This document shows positions 12,746 through 21,417 of a stretch of DNA of 34,247 bases, one piece after another (position 1 is the stretch's first letter; the number at the start of each line of letters is the position of its first letter). This DNA comes from Peribacillus faecalis (GTDB lineage: Bacteria > Bacillota > Bacilli > Bacillales > DSM-1321): contig NZ_JACXSI010000035.1 in NCBI RefSeq assembly GCF_014712675.1, positions 1 through 34,247 of the forward strand, given 5' to 3'. The notes beneath the pieces were generated by a model. It ran no database searches, was not told the DNA's origin, and worked only from the letters and a program-made list of their open reading frames with translations. Both the position numbers and the translations under genes were made by a program.

Positions 12746-13120
12746 ATGGACTTATGGAACTGGTATCAGAATAATTATCTGATTGTCGTTGTATTTCTAT
12801 GTCTAGGTGTATTGTTACCTGTTGTTGCTTTGTCTTTGGGCAAACTTCTCAGACCTTTCAAACCAAACCCTGCAAAATACACTACATTTGAGAGCGGAGT
12901 TGAACCTTTCCATGATTCTCGTGTTCAATTCAACGTTCGTTATTACATGTTCGCAATATTATTCGTTATTTTTGACGTGGAAACCGTCTTTCTTTACCCT
13001 TGGGCCGTTGCCTATGAGAAACTCGGCATTGTCGCGCTCATTGAAATGCTTATTTTTGTGTTCATGCTTTTCATTGGACTTGTCTATGCCTGGAAGAAGA
13101 AGGTGTTGAAATGGACCTGA
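12746..13120 (+). CDS. nuoA: NADH-quinone oxidoreductase (complex I) subunit A
   Basis: A 124-residue membrane subunit of complex I with three predicted spans and the conserved segments [12 protein letters not shown] and [20 protein letters not shown]. It lies at the junction of membrane and peripheral arms. The start ATG 12746 follows AAAGGGGGAGAGAC. The frame stays open further upstream to a TTG at 12689, but that extension has no ribosome site and is not family-like. The end overlaps nuoB by 10 nt. Confidence 0.95.
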   Translation: MDLWNWYQNNYLIVVVFLCLGVLLPVVALSLGKLLRPFKPNPAKYTTFESGVEPFHDSRVQFNVRYYMFAILFVIFDVETVFLYPWAVAYEKLGIVALIEMLIFVFMLFIGLVYAWKKKVLKWT

Positions 13121-13623
13121 AATTAGATGGAATCACTGAACGCGAGAGGGAAGAGCTGAAGCGAAATATATTTTTCTCGACATTAGAGCAGGTGAAAAGT
13201 TGGGCGAGAAGCAATTCTCTTTATCCGATGACATTTGGTCTTGCTTGCTGTGCCATCGAAATGATGGGGGTCGGAGCATCTCACTATGACTTGGATCGCT
13301 TCGGGTCATTCTTTCGGAACTCACCGCGGCAATCTGACGTTATGATTGTATCGGGAACCGTCACGAAGAAAATGGCGCCGATTATACGTCGTCTCTATGA
13401 CCAAATGCCGGAGCCGAAATGGGTGATTGCGATGGGCTCATGCGCGACTGCCGGCGGTCCTTATGTGTATTCATATAGTGTCGTGAAGGGCGTCGATCAA
13501 ATTGTTCCGGTAGACGTGTATATTCCGGGTTGCCCGCCAAATCCGGCTGCATTATTGTATGGTATTAACAAGCTGAAAGAGAAAATACGCTACGAAGCCA
13601 AGTCCGGAAAGCGGGTGATGTAG
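13111..13623 (+). CDS. nuoB: Complex I subunit B (N2 iron-sulfur cluster)
   Basis: NuoB holds the last 4Fe-4S cluster (N2), which passes electrons to quinone. The 170-residue protein has the four ligands expected: the tandem cysteines C46 and C47 in [11 protein letters not shown]111 in [11 protein letters not shown] and C141 in [10 protein letters not shown]. It starts inside the end of nuoA, and nuoC starts 2 nt after its stop. Confidence 0.97.
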   Translation: MDLKLDGITEREREELKRNIFFSTLEQVKSWARSNSLYPMTFGLACCAIEMMGVGASHYDLDRFGSFFRNSPRQSDVMIVSGTVTKKMAPIIRRLYDQMPEPKWVIAMGSCATAGGPYVYSYSVVKGVDQIVPVDVYIPGCPPNPAALLYGINKLKEKIRYEAKSGKRVM

Positions 13624-13624
13624 C

Positions 13625-14584
13625 GTGGATGAGAGGGAAAAAAAGAAAGAAGCAGCGGCACGCGCTAAGGAAGAAGCCATGAAGCGTCTTGCTGAACGCA
13701 ACAAACAAAAAGAACAGGCTTCGGATGTTCAAAAAGATATAAAAGTGAAAGCGCTTCAAAACCAAACGCCTGAAGAGGTAGCAAAAGCAAAAGCAGCCGC
13801 GGCGGCAAAAGCAAAAGCGGCAGCACTGGCAAAACAGAAAGAGAAAGCAGCAGGAGAAGCAAACGGTTTAGCTACTGATGAAGAAAAGCGAAAGGCGAAA
13901 GAAAAGGCAGCCGTAGCGGCAAAAGCAAAAGCAGCAGCACTGGCGAAACAGAAAGAGAAAGCGGCAGGGGAAGCAAATAGTTCAGCCACTGATGAAGAAA
14001 AGCGAAAGGCGAAAGAAAAGGCTGTCGCAGCAGCTAAGGCAAAAGCAGCAGCTTTGGCTAAGCAAAAGGAACGTAAAAGTACAGAAACTGAAGAAGAGGA
14101 GAAGCTGCCAGCTCCTAATCAGTCAGTTCTCGATGAGTATGTTAAGAATATAGTGGATACACTGGGCAAAGACGTTTTGGAGGAGACATATATAAACCGT
14201 CTCTCAAAAAATGTGCCGACACTTGTTGCAAAACGAGAATACTATTTTAAATTAGCCGAATTCTTAAAAAATAATCTATCATTCAATTACTTGTCGGAAC
14301 TTCACGGAACAGACTTTATAACGCACATGGAAGTGTACGTTTACTTATACTCGCACTCAATTAATCAATCGATTGTTTTAAAAACGAAGCTCGATCGTGA
14401 AGAGTCTTCAATCCATTCATTGGTACCGCTTTGGGAAGGTGCAAACTGGCCGGAGTGTGAAGCGTATGATTTACTGGGCATTCAATTTGAAAATCACCCG
14501 GACTTGAAGCGCATTTTGTTGGGGGAAGACTGGGTCGGACATCCGCTCAGAAAAGACTATGAGCCATTTGATGTGGAGGTGTGA
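13625..14584 (+). CDS. nuoC: Complex I subunit C with long Ala/Lys-rich N-terminal extension
   Basis: The C-terminal part (about residues 170-319) is the conserved NuoC (30 kDa) domain, with the signature YDLLGIQFENHPDLKRILL near 281-299 and GHPLRKDY near 305-312. NuoC helps to bind NuoD and NuoB in the peripheral arm. The first 165 or so residues are an extension made almost only of Ala, Lys and Glu, predicted to be helical and highly charged. It contains a 38-residue tandem repeat (residues 61-151). Many bacterial NuoC proteins lack this part, though Bacillaceae NuoC proteins often have a variable Ala-rich N-terminus. The start is GTG at 13625 behind GCGGGTGATG. It is unclear whether the extension is functional or a tolerated repeat. 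Confidence 0.92.
   Translation: MDEREKKKEAAARAKEEAMKRLAERNKQKEQASDVQKDIKVKALQNQTPEEVAKAKAAAAAKAKAAALAKQKEKAAGEANGLATDEEKRKAKEKAAVAAKAKAAALAKQKEKAAGEANSSATDEEKRKAKEKAVAAAKAKAAALAKQKERKSTETEEEEKLPAPNQSVLDEYVKNIVDTLGKDVLEETYINRLSKNVPTLVAKREYYFKLAEFLKNNLSFNYLSELHGTDFITHMEVYVYLYSHSINQSIVLKTKLDREESSIHSLVPLWEGANWPECEAYDLLGIQFENHPDLKRILLGEDWVGHPLRKDYEPFDVEV
13805..14077 (+). repeat. 114-bp in-frame tandem repeat in nuoC
   Basis: The unit of 114 bp (38 codons) occurs two full times (13805-13918 and 13919-14032) and continues for about 15 codons. Each protein unit starts AKAKAAALAKQKEKAAGEAN and ends with a charged stretch around TDEEKRKAKEK. The two full copies share 34 of 38 residues. Several codons differ at third positions between copies. 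Confidence 0.9.
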
Positions 14585-14587
14585 CCG

Positions 14588-15688
14588 ATGATACGGACAG
14601 AAGAAATGCTATTGAATGTCGGTCCGCAGCATCCGAGCACACACGGTGTATTCCGTCTCATCATAAAAATTGACGGCGAAATTATCACAGAAGCGACACC
14701 GGTGATTGGCTATTTGCATCGCGGAACAGAGAAACTTGCTGAAAATCTGCAATATACACAGATTATTCCTTATACAGACAGAATGGATTATTTGGCGGCC
14801 ATGACGAATAACTATGTGTTATGTCATGCGGTCGAAACGATGATGGCGATTGAAGTGCCGGAAAGAGCCGAATTTTTGCGGGTCTTGGCAATGGAACTCG
14901 GACGAATTTCCAGCCATCTTGTTTGGTGGGGAACTTATTTATTGGATATAGGAGCAATCAGTCCTTTTCTGTATGCTTTCAGGGAAAGAGAAATGATTCA
15001 AAATCTGTTGAATGAACTCTCAGGTGCCCGTCTGACATTTAATTATATGCGCGTAGGCGGTGTGAAATGGGATGCGCCGGATGGCTGGATTGATAAAGTG
15101 CGTGGCTTTGTGCCTTATATGAGGGAGCAGCTGAAGGGTTATCATGAGTTAGTGTCCGGTAATGAAATCTTTATGAAGCGTATTAAAGGTGTTGGCACTT
15201 ATTCGAAGGAAGAGGCGATCCAATATTCCTTGAGCGGAGCGAATCTTCGCTGTACCGGCGTGAAATATGATTTGAGGAAATCGGAGCCGTACAGCATTTA
15301 CAGTCGTTTTGATTTTGACATTCCGACCAGGGATGATGGAGATGCGTGGTCAAGGTATCAAATCCGTCTGGAGGAGATTGAGGAGTCACTCAAGATTATT
15401 GAACAAGCTGTTGAACAATTTCCGATTCAGGGAGCAATTATGGCGAAAGTACCAAAAATTATTAAAGCGCCTGCAGGGGAAGCATTTGTCCGCATTGAAG
15501 CGCCAAGAGGAGAAATAGGTTGCTACATTGCCAGTGACGGTAAAAAAGAGCCTTTCCGTTTGAAGTTCAGGCGTCCTTCCTTTTACAATCTGCAAATCTT
15601 GCCGAAGCTGCTGAAAGGGGAAAATATCGCGAACTTGATCACTATCTTAGGGGCGATTGATATTGTGCTCGGGGAGGTGGATGGCTAA
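14588..15688 (+). CDS. nuoD: Complex I subunit D (49 kDa)
   Basis: NuoD forms most of the quinone-binding pocket with NuoB and descends from the large subunit of NiFe hydrogenases. The 366-residue protein has GPQHPSTHGVFRL near the N-terminus, and H19 in that motif together with Y68 in TDRMDYL match the two quinone headgroup ligands known from mammalian and Thermus complex I. The C-terminus LGAIDIVLGEVDG is typical. It starts 3 nt after nuoC, and its stop TAA shares one base with the nuoH start. Confidence 0.97.
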   Translation: MIRTEEMLLNVGPQHPSTHGVFRLIIKIDGEIITEATPVIGYLHRGTEKLAENLQYTQIIPYTDRMDYLAAMTNNYVLCHAVETMMAIEVPERAEFLRVLAMELGRISSHLVWWGTYLLDIGAISPFLYAFREREMIQNLLNELSGARLTFNYMRVGGVKWDAPDGWIDKVRGFVPYMREQLKGYHELVSGNEIFMKRIKGVGTYSKEEAIQYSLSGANLRCTGVKYDLRKSEPYSIYSRFDFDIPTRDDGDAWSRYQIRLEEIEESLKIIEQAVEQFPIQGAIMAKVPKIIKAPAGEAFVRIEAPRGEIGCYIASDGKKEPFRLKFRRPSFYNLQILPKLLKGENIANLITILGAIDIVLGEVDG

Positions 15689-16689
15689 TGATTGAAGGGC
15701 TTATCCACGAACCGGCAGGTCTGAAGAATTTTGGTATTTTCTTTTTGCTCGCAACTCTTTTTCTATTATTTATATTGGGATTTGTCACATACGCGATTCT
15801 ATCTGAACGAAAAGTGCTCGGCTTTATGCAGCTTCGCTATGGACCTAGTCACGTCGGAGGAAAGTGGGGGTTACTGCAGACGGTGGCAGATGTTTTAAAG
15901 CTATTAATCAAGGAAGATATCATTCCGAAGCTCGCTGACCGTCCTTTGTTCATACTGGCGCCGGTCATTGCATTTGCGCCGGCTTTCATGGTGCTCGCTG
16001 TCATTCCTTTTACCGACAACATGCAATTTGCTGATATAGGGATCGGTTTACTCTATTATATCGCCATATCAGGCATTTCAGTCGTCGGGGTAGTGTCGGC
16101 CGGTTGGGCATCGAATAATAAATATTCCTTAATTGGCGGAATGCGTGCGGCGGCGCAAATGATTTCTTATGAAATACCGCTTGTGATGAGCGTTGTCGGC
16201 ATCATTTTACTGACAGGAAGCTTGAACTTGAACGATATTGTCGCTGCCCAGGAAAATTATTGGTTCGTACTTTTGCAGCCGCTCGCTTTTCTCATCTTCA
16301 TTATTGCTTCCGTTTCCGAGCTGAACCGGACACCGTTTGATTTGCCGGAAGCGGAGTCGGAGCTGGTCGCAGGCTACCACACGGAGTATTCAGGATTTCG
16401 CTGGGCATTTTTTATGTTGGCGGAATATGTGTATTTATTCGCGATGGGTGCGATGACGACCGTTCTGTTCCTTGGCGGATGGCTGCCGCTATTTTCGTTT
16501 TTGGATTTTATTCCGGGCGCCGTTTGGTTTGCGTTGAAGTTCAGTGTCGTTATTTTTGTGATCATCTGGACTCGCGCCACGTTTCCGCGCATGAGGGCAG
16601 ATCACCTGATGGAGTTTGGTTGGAAGGTACTGCTTCCGCTTGCGTTGGCCAACATATTTATAACAGCCATTTTGAAGGAACTGTTTTGA
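15688..16689 (+). CDS. nuoH: Complex I subunit H
   Basis: NuoH is the membrane subunit that links the quinone cavity to the proton-pumping arm. The 333-residue protein has about eight spans, the motif ERKVLGFMQLRYGPSHVG near 40-57 and the loop ELNRTPFDLPEAESELVAGY at 211-230 with its row of acidic residues near the quinone entrance. The start overlaps the nuoD stop by one base. A 43-nt gap precedes nuoI. Confidence 0.96.
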   Translation: MIEGLIHEPAGLKNFGIFFLLATLFLLFILGFVTYAILSERKVLGFMQLRYGPSHVGGKWGLLQTVADVLKLLIKEDIIPKLADRPLFILAPVIAFAPAFMVLAVIPFTDNMQFADIGIGLLYYIAISGISVVGVVSAGWASNNKYSLIGGMRAAAQMISYEIPLVMSVVGIILLTGSLNLNDIVAAQENYWFVLLQPLAFLIFIIASVSELNRTPFDLPEAESELVAGYHTEYSGFRWAFFMLAEYVYLFAMGAMTTVLFLGGWLPLFSFLDFIPGAVWFALKFSVVIFVIIWTRATFPRMRADHLMEFGWKVLLPLALANIFITAILKELF

Positions 16690-16732
16690 AGGTTTGGAAC
16701 GGACAATTTTGAAGTGATGAGAGGTGTTGCAA

Positions 16733-17152
16733 ATGTTTGGGTTGGCGAAAGGCTTGAAATATACGTTAAAAAATTTGACCCGGCAAAAGGTCACGTATGA
16801 TTACCCGAATGATGCGTTGCTGTTGCCTGACCGGTTCCGCGGTATTCAAAAGTTTTATCCGGAGAAATGCATAGTCTGTAACCAGTGCTCCAATATATGT
16901 CCGACGGATTGCATAACTTTGACGGGTAAAAAACATCCGGATCCGAGTAAGAAGGGGAAAATCATCGATACGTATGATATAAATTTTGAGATTTGCATTT
17001 TATGCGATTTATGCACGGAGGTTTGTCCGACTGAGGCGATTATTATGACCAATAATTTTGAGCTGGCGGAATACAGCAGGGATATGTTTTACAAAAATTT
17101 AGAGTGGCTTGATGAAAATGATACGAATATAAGAGAGGAGAATAAGGTATGA
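16733..17152 (+). CDS. nuoI: Complex I subunit I (two 4Fe-4S clusters)
   Basis: NuoI carries clusters N6a and N6b, which relay electrons to N2 in NuoB. From ATG 16733 the protein has 139 residues and two CxxCxxCxxxC motifs: C46, C49, C52, C56 and C88, C91, C94, C98, each followed by proline as in ferredoxins. A TTG nine bases upstream is in frame but overlaps the ribosome site GAGAGGTG, so I prefer the ATG. The end overlaps nuoJ by 4 nt. Confidence 0.95.
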   Translation: MFGLAKGLKYTLKNLTRQKVTYDYPNDALLLPDRFRGIQKFYPEKCIVCNQCSNICPTDCITLTGKKHPDPSKKGKIIDTYDINFEICILCDLCTEVCPTEAIIMTNNFELAEYSRDMFYKNLEWLDENDTNIREENKV

Positions 17153-17667
17153 GCTTTTCCGGTGAGATGCTCGGATTTGCCATCCTTGCTCTGGTCGCCA
17201 TTTCCGGTGCACTTCTCCTTCTGACGTTGAAAAAGGTTGTCCATATGGTGGTGGCGATGGTATTCATTTTTATCAGCATCGCCGGTCTGTATGTGACGCT
17301 TTCAGCAGAATTCGTAGCAGCGGTGCAAATATTGATTTACTCAGGGGCCATCACAATTATGATGTTATTCGGCATTATGCTGACGAAGCATAACGATCAA
17401 GAGCAGAAAAAGCAACCGGATAAATGGCGGCGCTTCTTTGTTTTTCTCAGCGTTTTGGCGATTGGCGTCACGGTGTATATAGGCATTTATGATTTAAGCA
17501 TTCCGGTGGAACAGGTGCCGTTGCACGAGAATAATACAGAGCAGATTGGCGTTATGCTGTATTCAAAATATATCATTCCGTTTGAACTGATTTCGATACT
17601 GTTATTGGCAGCTTTAGTCGGCGCGGTAATTTTAGCGAAACGGGATGACAAGGAGGAGGAACAATGA
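17149..17667 (+). CDS. nuoJ: Complex I subunit J
   Basis: A 172-residue membrane subunit with five predicted spans. The conserved third-span pattern [20 protein letters not shown] (about residues 58-77) contains the tyrosine and glycine around the pi-bulge seen in complex I structures. It is coupled to nuoI and nuoK by 4-nt overlaps. Confidence 0.95.
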   Translation: MSFSGEMLGFAILALVAISGALLLLTLKKVVHMVVAMVFIFISIAGLYVTLSAEFVAAVQILIYSGAITIMMLFGIMLTKHNDQEQKKQPDKWRRFFVFLSVLAIGVTVYIGIYDLSIPVEQVPLHENNTEQIGVMLYSKYIIPFELISILLLAALVGAVILAKRDDKEEEQ

Positions 17668-17978
17668 CGTCTATCCCTCTATCAGCATATTTAACGCTTG
17701 CACTCATTTTATTTTGTCTCGGACTATACGGAGCATTGACGAAAAAAAATATAGTCATTGTCCTGCTATGCGTCGAGCTGATGCTGAATGCTGTCAATAT
17801 TAATCTGGTCGCTTTCAGCAAGCTCGGCCCGGTGCCGTCGATTACCGGCCAAGTGTTTTCTTTATTCACGATCAGTGTAGCGGCAGCGGAAGTGGCGGTC
17901 GGCCTTGCGATATTGCTGGCGTTATACCGAAACAAAAAGTCGGTCAATATTCAAGAAGTGAACACAATGAGACATTAA
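17664..17978 (+). CDS. nuoK: Complex I subunit K
   Basis: A 104-residue subunit with three spans, related to MrpC of cation antiporters. The two conserved membrane glutamates of the family are visible in [16 protein letters not shown] and in [13 protein letters not shown]. It starts within the end of nuoJ behind GGAGGAACA. A 59-nt gap to nuoL follows. Confidence 0.96.
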   Translation: MTSIPLSAYLTLALILFCLGLYGALTKKNIVIVLLCVELMLNAVNINLVAFSKLGPVPSITGQVFSLFTISVAAAEVAVGLAILLALYRNKKSVNIQEVNTMRH

Positions 17979-18037
17979 TTTCAGTTTAAAAATCAGCGCG
18001 TGATTTCAGAGCGCTATTCAAAAGGGGACTTGATAGG

Positions 18038-19900
18038 ATGGCAAATGCATGGGTCATACCATTACTCCCGTTATTATCATTTTTATTGCTTCTTCTATTC
18101 GGCAAAAAATTAAAGGAATGGAGTGCCTATATTGCAATCGCTCTGGCATTCGGTTCTTTCGTTTATTCCTTGCTGGTGCTTTTGGAGCGCTTGTCGGCGC
18201 CGACGTACAAAGCGGAGGCCAATTGGCTCACAATAGGGGATGTGTCCTTAACAGCGGGATTTGAAATTAATCAATTAAATGCGTTAATGCTTGTTGTTGT
18301 ATCGCTTGTCAGCCTTTTAGTTCAGCTTTATTCTGTCGGGTATATGAGAGGCGATGAGCGGCAGCCGGTCTTTTACAGCTACTTAGGTCTGTTTACATTT
18401 GCAATGCTCGGCTTAGTGATGTCTCCTAATCTATTGCAGCTCTATATTTTTTGGGAGCTGGTAGGAGTCGGTTCATTTTTGCTGATCGGGTTTTACTTTT
18501 ATAAGAGAGAAGCAAAGAAAGCGGCCAAAAAGGCATTCGTTATGACAAGAATAGGAGACGTCGGTCTGTTCATCGGCATGATGTTGCTTTTTTGGGAAGT
18601 TGGCAGCTTTGAGCTCGATGTCATTTTTACAGCAGTAGAGTACGGAACGATACCGGCCGGTTTGCTGACAGTTATTTGTTTGTTGTTGTTTGTCGGGGCA
18701 ATCGGGAAGTCCGGGCAGTTTCCGCTTCACACATGGCTTCCTGATGCGATGGAAGGACCGACTCCTGTGTCTGCTCTCATTCATGCCGCAACGATGGTTG
18801 CAGCAGGTGTGTATCTCGTCGCAACAACATTTCCGCTTTTTTCAGCAAGCGAAACGGCTATGTACATAGTGGCAATTGTAGGAGGGTTCACCGCTATTTT
18901 TGCAGCTTCAATTGCGCTTGTGCAAAATGATATAAAACGAGTTTTAGCTTACTCCACAATCAGTCAGCTTGGCTACATGATGCTTGCCTTAGGCTCCGGA
19001 GGCTATGTTGCCGGTGTGTTTCACTTGATGACGCATGCCTTTTTCAAAGCTTTGCTTTTTCTTGCGGCAGGAAGCGTCATACATGCTGTTGCCACACAAG
19101 ATATCCGAAAAATGGGCGGGCTATGGAAAAAAATCAGATGGACAGGTGTTCTTTTTCTGATCGGTACGATGGCAATTTCCGGCGTGCCGTTCCTGTCAGG
19201 CTTTTTCAGTAAAGATGAGATTCTATTGGCCGTCAGGGCAGACGGCAACATCATATTGTTCGTTATTGCGCTCATCACTGCCTGCTTAACTGCTTTCTAT
19301 ATGTTCCGGCTGTTTTTTCTTGTGTTTGCAGGCCAAAGCCGCGGCGAAACAGGCGCTGTTCATGAAGCGCCCAAGTCTATGCTGCTTCCAATGGTGATAT
19401 TAGCGGGATTGGCGGTTCTGAGCGGGTATGTTAATACAGCATGGTTCGGCAGTTATTTAGGAGAATGGCTTGTAGATGGAAATGCGGTGTTAGGACAGAG
19501 TCATATAGAGGGACCGGGATGGGTGATGTGGTCTGCTGTCACCATGTCCGTCATCGGGATTTTAATAGCTTATCTAATGTATGTAAAGAAACGGATCTCA
19601 GGAAACCGGCTTAGGGGAGAGCAGTCGATGCTATACCGGCTTCTATCCAATAAATACTATATTGATGAGTTATATGGACGCTCTGTTATCCCGCTTACTA
19701 AAGGAATAAGTGCTGTACTTCGTTTCATCGATTGCTACATTGTCGAGGGCTTGATGCTGCTGGTGAAGGGCATTGTGCTGTTGTTTGGAAAAGCAGGCTC
19801 TGCACTGCAAAACGGCCAAATGCAGCAATACGGTACAGCAGCTGTAGTCGGGCTCGCTTTGCTGCTTGCCATCTATGCTATAACGGGGGGGTTATTATAA
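18038..19900 (+). CDS. nuoL: Complex I subunit L (antiporter-like proton pump)
   Basis: NuoL is the most distal proton-pumping subunit. The 620-residue protein has an antiporter-like core of many spans and a C-terminal part with a long lateral helix expected. Key residues visible are E140 in LYIFWELVGVGSFLL, K224 in IGKSGQFPLHTWLPDAMEGP and the following motif PVSALIHAATMV. AAGGGGACTTGATAGG precedes the start. Its stop TAA shares a base with the start of nuoM. Confidence 0.96.
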   Translation: MANAWVIPLLPLLSFLLLLLFGKKLKEWSAYIAIALAFGSFVYSLLVLLERLSAPTYKAEANWLTIGDVSLTAGFEINQLNALMLVVVSLVSLLVQLYSVGYMRGDERQPVFYSYLGLFTFAMLGLVMSPNLLQLYIFWELVGVGSFLLIGFYFYKREAKKAAKKAFVMTRIGDVGLFIGMMLLFWEVGSFELDVIFTAVEYGTIPAGLLTVICLLLFVGAIGKSGQFPLHTWLPDAMEGPTPVSALIHAATMVAAGVYLVATTFPLFSASETAMYIVAIVGGFTAIFAASIALVQNDIKRVLAYSTISQLGYMMLALGSGGYVAGVFHLMTHAFFKALLFLAAGSVIHAVATQDIRKMGGLWKKIRWTGVLFLIGTMAISGVPFLSGFFSKDEILLAVRADGNIILFVIALITACLTAFYMFRLFFLVFAGQSRGETGAVHEAPKSMLLPMVILAGLAVLSGYVNTAWFGSYLGEWLVDGNAVLGQSHIEGPGWVMWSAVTMSVIGILIAYLMYVKKRISGNRLRGEQSMLYRLLSNKYYIDELYGRSVIPLTKGISAVLRFIDCYIVEGLMLLVKGIVLLFGKAGSALQNGQMQQYGTAAVVGLALLLAIYAITGGLL

Positions 19901-21411
19901 TGATTTTACCTATATTAATTTTCTCCCCTATAGCCGGTATACTATTGCTTTTGTTAATTAGAAAAGATCAAGAACGTCTCATTAAATGGGTTGGCACAGC
20001 GGCAACTTTGCCGGCGCTGCTCCTATCTTTGTATTTGTATATGCAGTTTCGCGCGGGAGAGAAGCTGACTCAATACGATATACGGCTTGACTGGTTCCGT
20101 TTCGGCAGCTTTGAGCAATTTGATCCGAATTTATATGCTGTCAGATTTGAATTGGGAATTGACGGATTTTCGCTCGTCATGCTATTGCTGACTTCATTGC
20201 TCTGTACATTGGCAGCTATCGCTTCGGTGCAAATAAAGAAGGAGCGGAAAGGTTATTTTCTTCTGTTTTTGATTCTGCAGATCGGAATGTTAGGCGTTTT
20301 TGCTTCGGAAAATTTAATTCTATTTTTCTTGTTTTTTGAACTGACGCTCATCCCGATGTTCTTTTTAATCAGCAAATGGGGTTATGAGAAAAGTAAACAG
20401 GCAGCCTATAGTTTTCTCGTTTATAACGGATTAGGTTCGGCCGTGCTGTTAATTGTGATTATGATTTTGTTTGCCAAGACCGGCACAAGCAATATTGCTG
20501 TTTTGCAGCAAGTTATTCCGAACGGCGGGGCAACGTTGATTGCCAACATCACACCGGAGATGAAATATGGACTGCTGATTGCTCTTTTGGTGGCATTCGG
20601 TGTCAAATTACCGATTTTTCCGCTGCATACATGGATGCTGAATGTCCATGTTCAGGCGCCGCCTCCGATTGTCATGCTTCACGCCGGTGTGCTCTTGAAA
20701 ATCGGCGCATTCGGTCTTATTCGTTTCGGAATGGGCATCTTTCCGGAACAATTCAACAGCCTTTCTACCTATTTGCTTATTCTCGGTTTAATTAACTTAT
20801 TGTTCGGAGCATTTCTCGCTTTTGTTCAAAATGACTTCAAAATGGTACTTGCCTATTCCTCGATATCCCATATGGGAATTGTGCTGCTGGGGCTGGGAGC
20901 GCAAAATGAAGCAGGCTTGCAGGGAGCAATTTTTCAGGTAGTTTCGCATGGACTTATTGCCGCTCTGTTGTTCTTTATTGTCGGACTTTTATACGAGCGC
21001 ACAAGCACAACGGAACTATCAAAGCTCGGCGGCTTAGCAAAAACAGTGCCGGTCCTATCAGGTTTCCTGCTGGTCGGCGGTCTTGCTTCGCTGGGATTGC
21101 CGGGTATGTCCGGATTTATCAGCGAGTTCACAGCATTTTTAGGCGTTTTTGAAAATTATCCCCTATATGCCGGAATTGGTGCGTTAGGTTTAATTTTAAC
21201 GGCTGTATACATGCTCCGGGCTGTGCTGGCGATTACCTTTGGAGAAAGAAAAGTAGGTGCTGTCCGCCCGGTGAATGACGTGAGAGGAGCGGAATGGATG
21301 CCGCTCATCATTTTGACGGGTGTAATCATTTTGATTGGCGTATATCCGGCTCTGCTGCAAAATCCTATTTACGATACAATCGGTTTTCTATTAACAGAAG
21401 GGGGAGGATGA
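19900..21411 (+). CDS. nuoM: Complex I subunit M (antiporter-like proton pump)
   Basis: The second of the three antiporter-like pumps. From ATG 19900 the protein has 503 residues, with E147 in FFFELTLIPMFFLI, K236 in GVKLPIFPLHTWMLNVHVQA and HAGVLLKIGAFGLIR. An open frame extends 168 nt upstream into nuoL but encodes nothing membrane-like, and the site ACGGGGGGG stands correctly in front of 19900. nuoN follows after 6 nt. Confidence 0.95.
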   Translation: MILPILIFSPIAGILLLLLIRKDQERLIKWVGTAATLPALLLSLYLYMQFRAGEKLTQYDIRLDWFRFGSFEQFDPNLYAVRFELGIDGFSLVMLLLTSLLCTLAAIASVQIKKERKGYFLLFLILQIGMLGVFASENLILFFLFFELTLIPMFFLISKWGYEKSKQAAYSFLVYNGLGSAVLLIVIMILFAKTGTSNIAVLQQVIPNGGATLIANITPEMKYGLLIALLVAFGVKLPIFPLHTWMLNVHVQAPPPIVMLHAGVLLKIGAFGLIRFGMGIFPEQFNSLSTYLLILGLINLLFGAFLAFVQNDFKMVLAYSSISHMGIVLLGLGAQNEAGLQGAIFQVVSHGLIAALLFFIVGLLYERTSTTELSKLGGLAKTVPVLSGFLLVGGLASLGLPGMSGFISEFTAFLGVFENYPLYAGIGALGLILTAVYMLRAVLAITFGERKVGAVRPVNDVRGAEWMPLIILTGVIILIGVYPALLQNPIYDTIGFLLTEGGG

Positions 21412-21417
21412 TGAGTA

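Noticed and set aside
12807-13109. Alternative + strand frame inside nuoA
   Set aside because: It is out of frame with the clear nuoA protein and has no family-like features.
13665-13989. - strand frames opposite the nuoC repeat, rich in Leu or Ala/Phe
   Set aside because: Low-complexity mirror of Lys/Ala codons. They would look membrane-like only because of the repeat.
19732-19899. Upstream extension of nuoM inside nuoL
   Set aside because: The translated part is Cys- and Arg-rich and not membrane-like, and a strong ribosome site sits before 19900.
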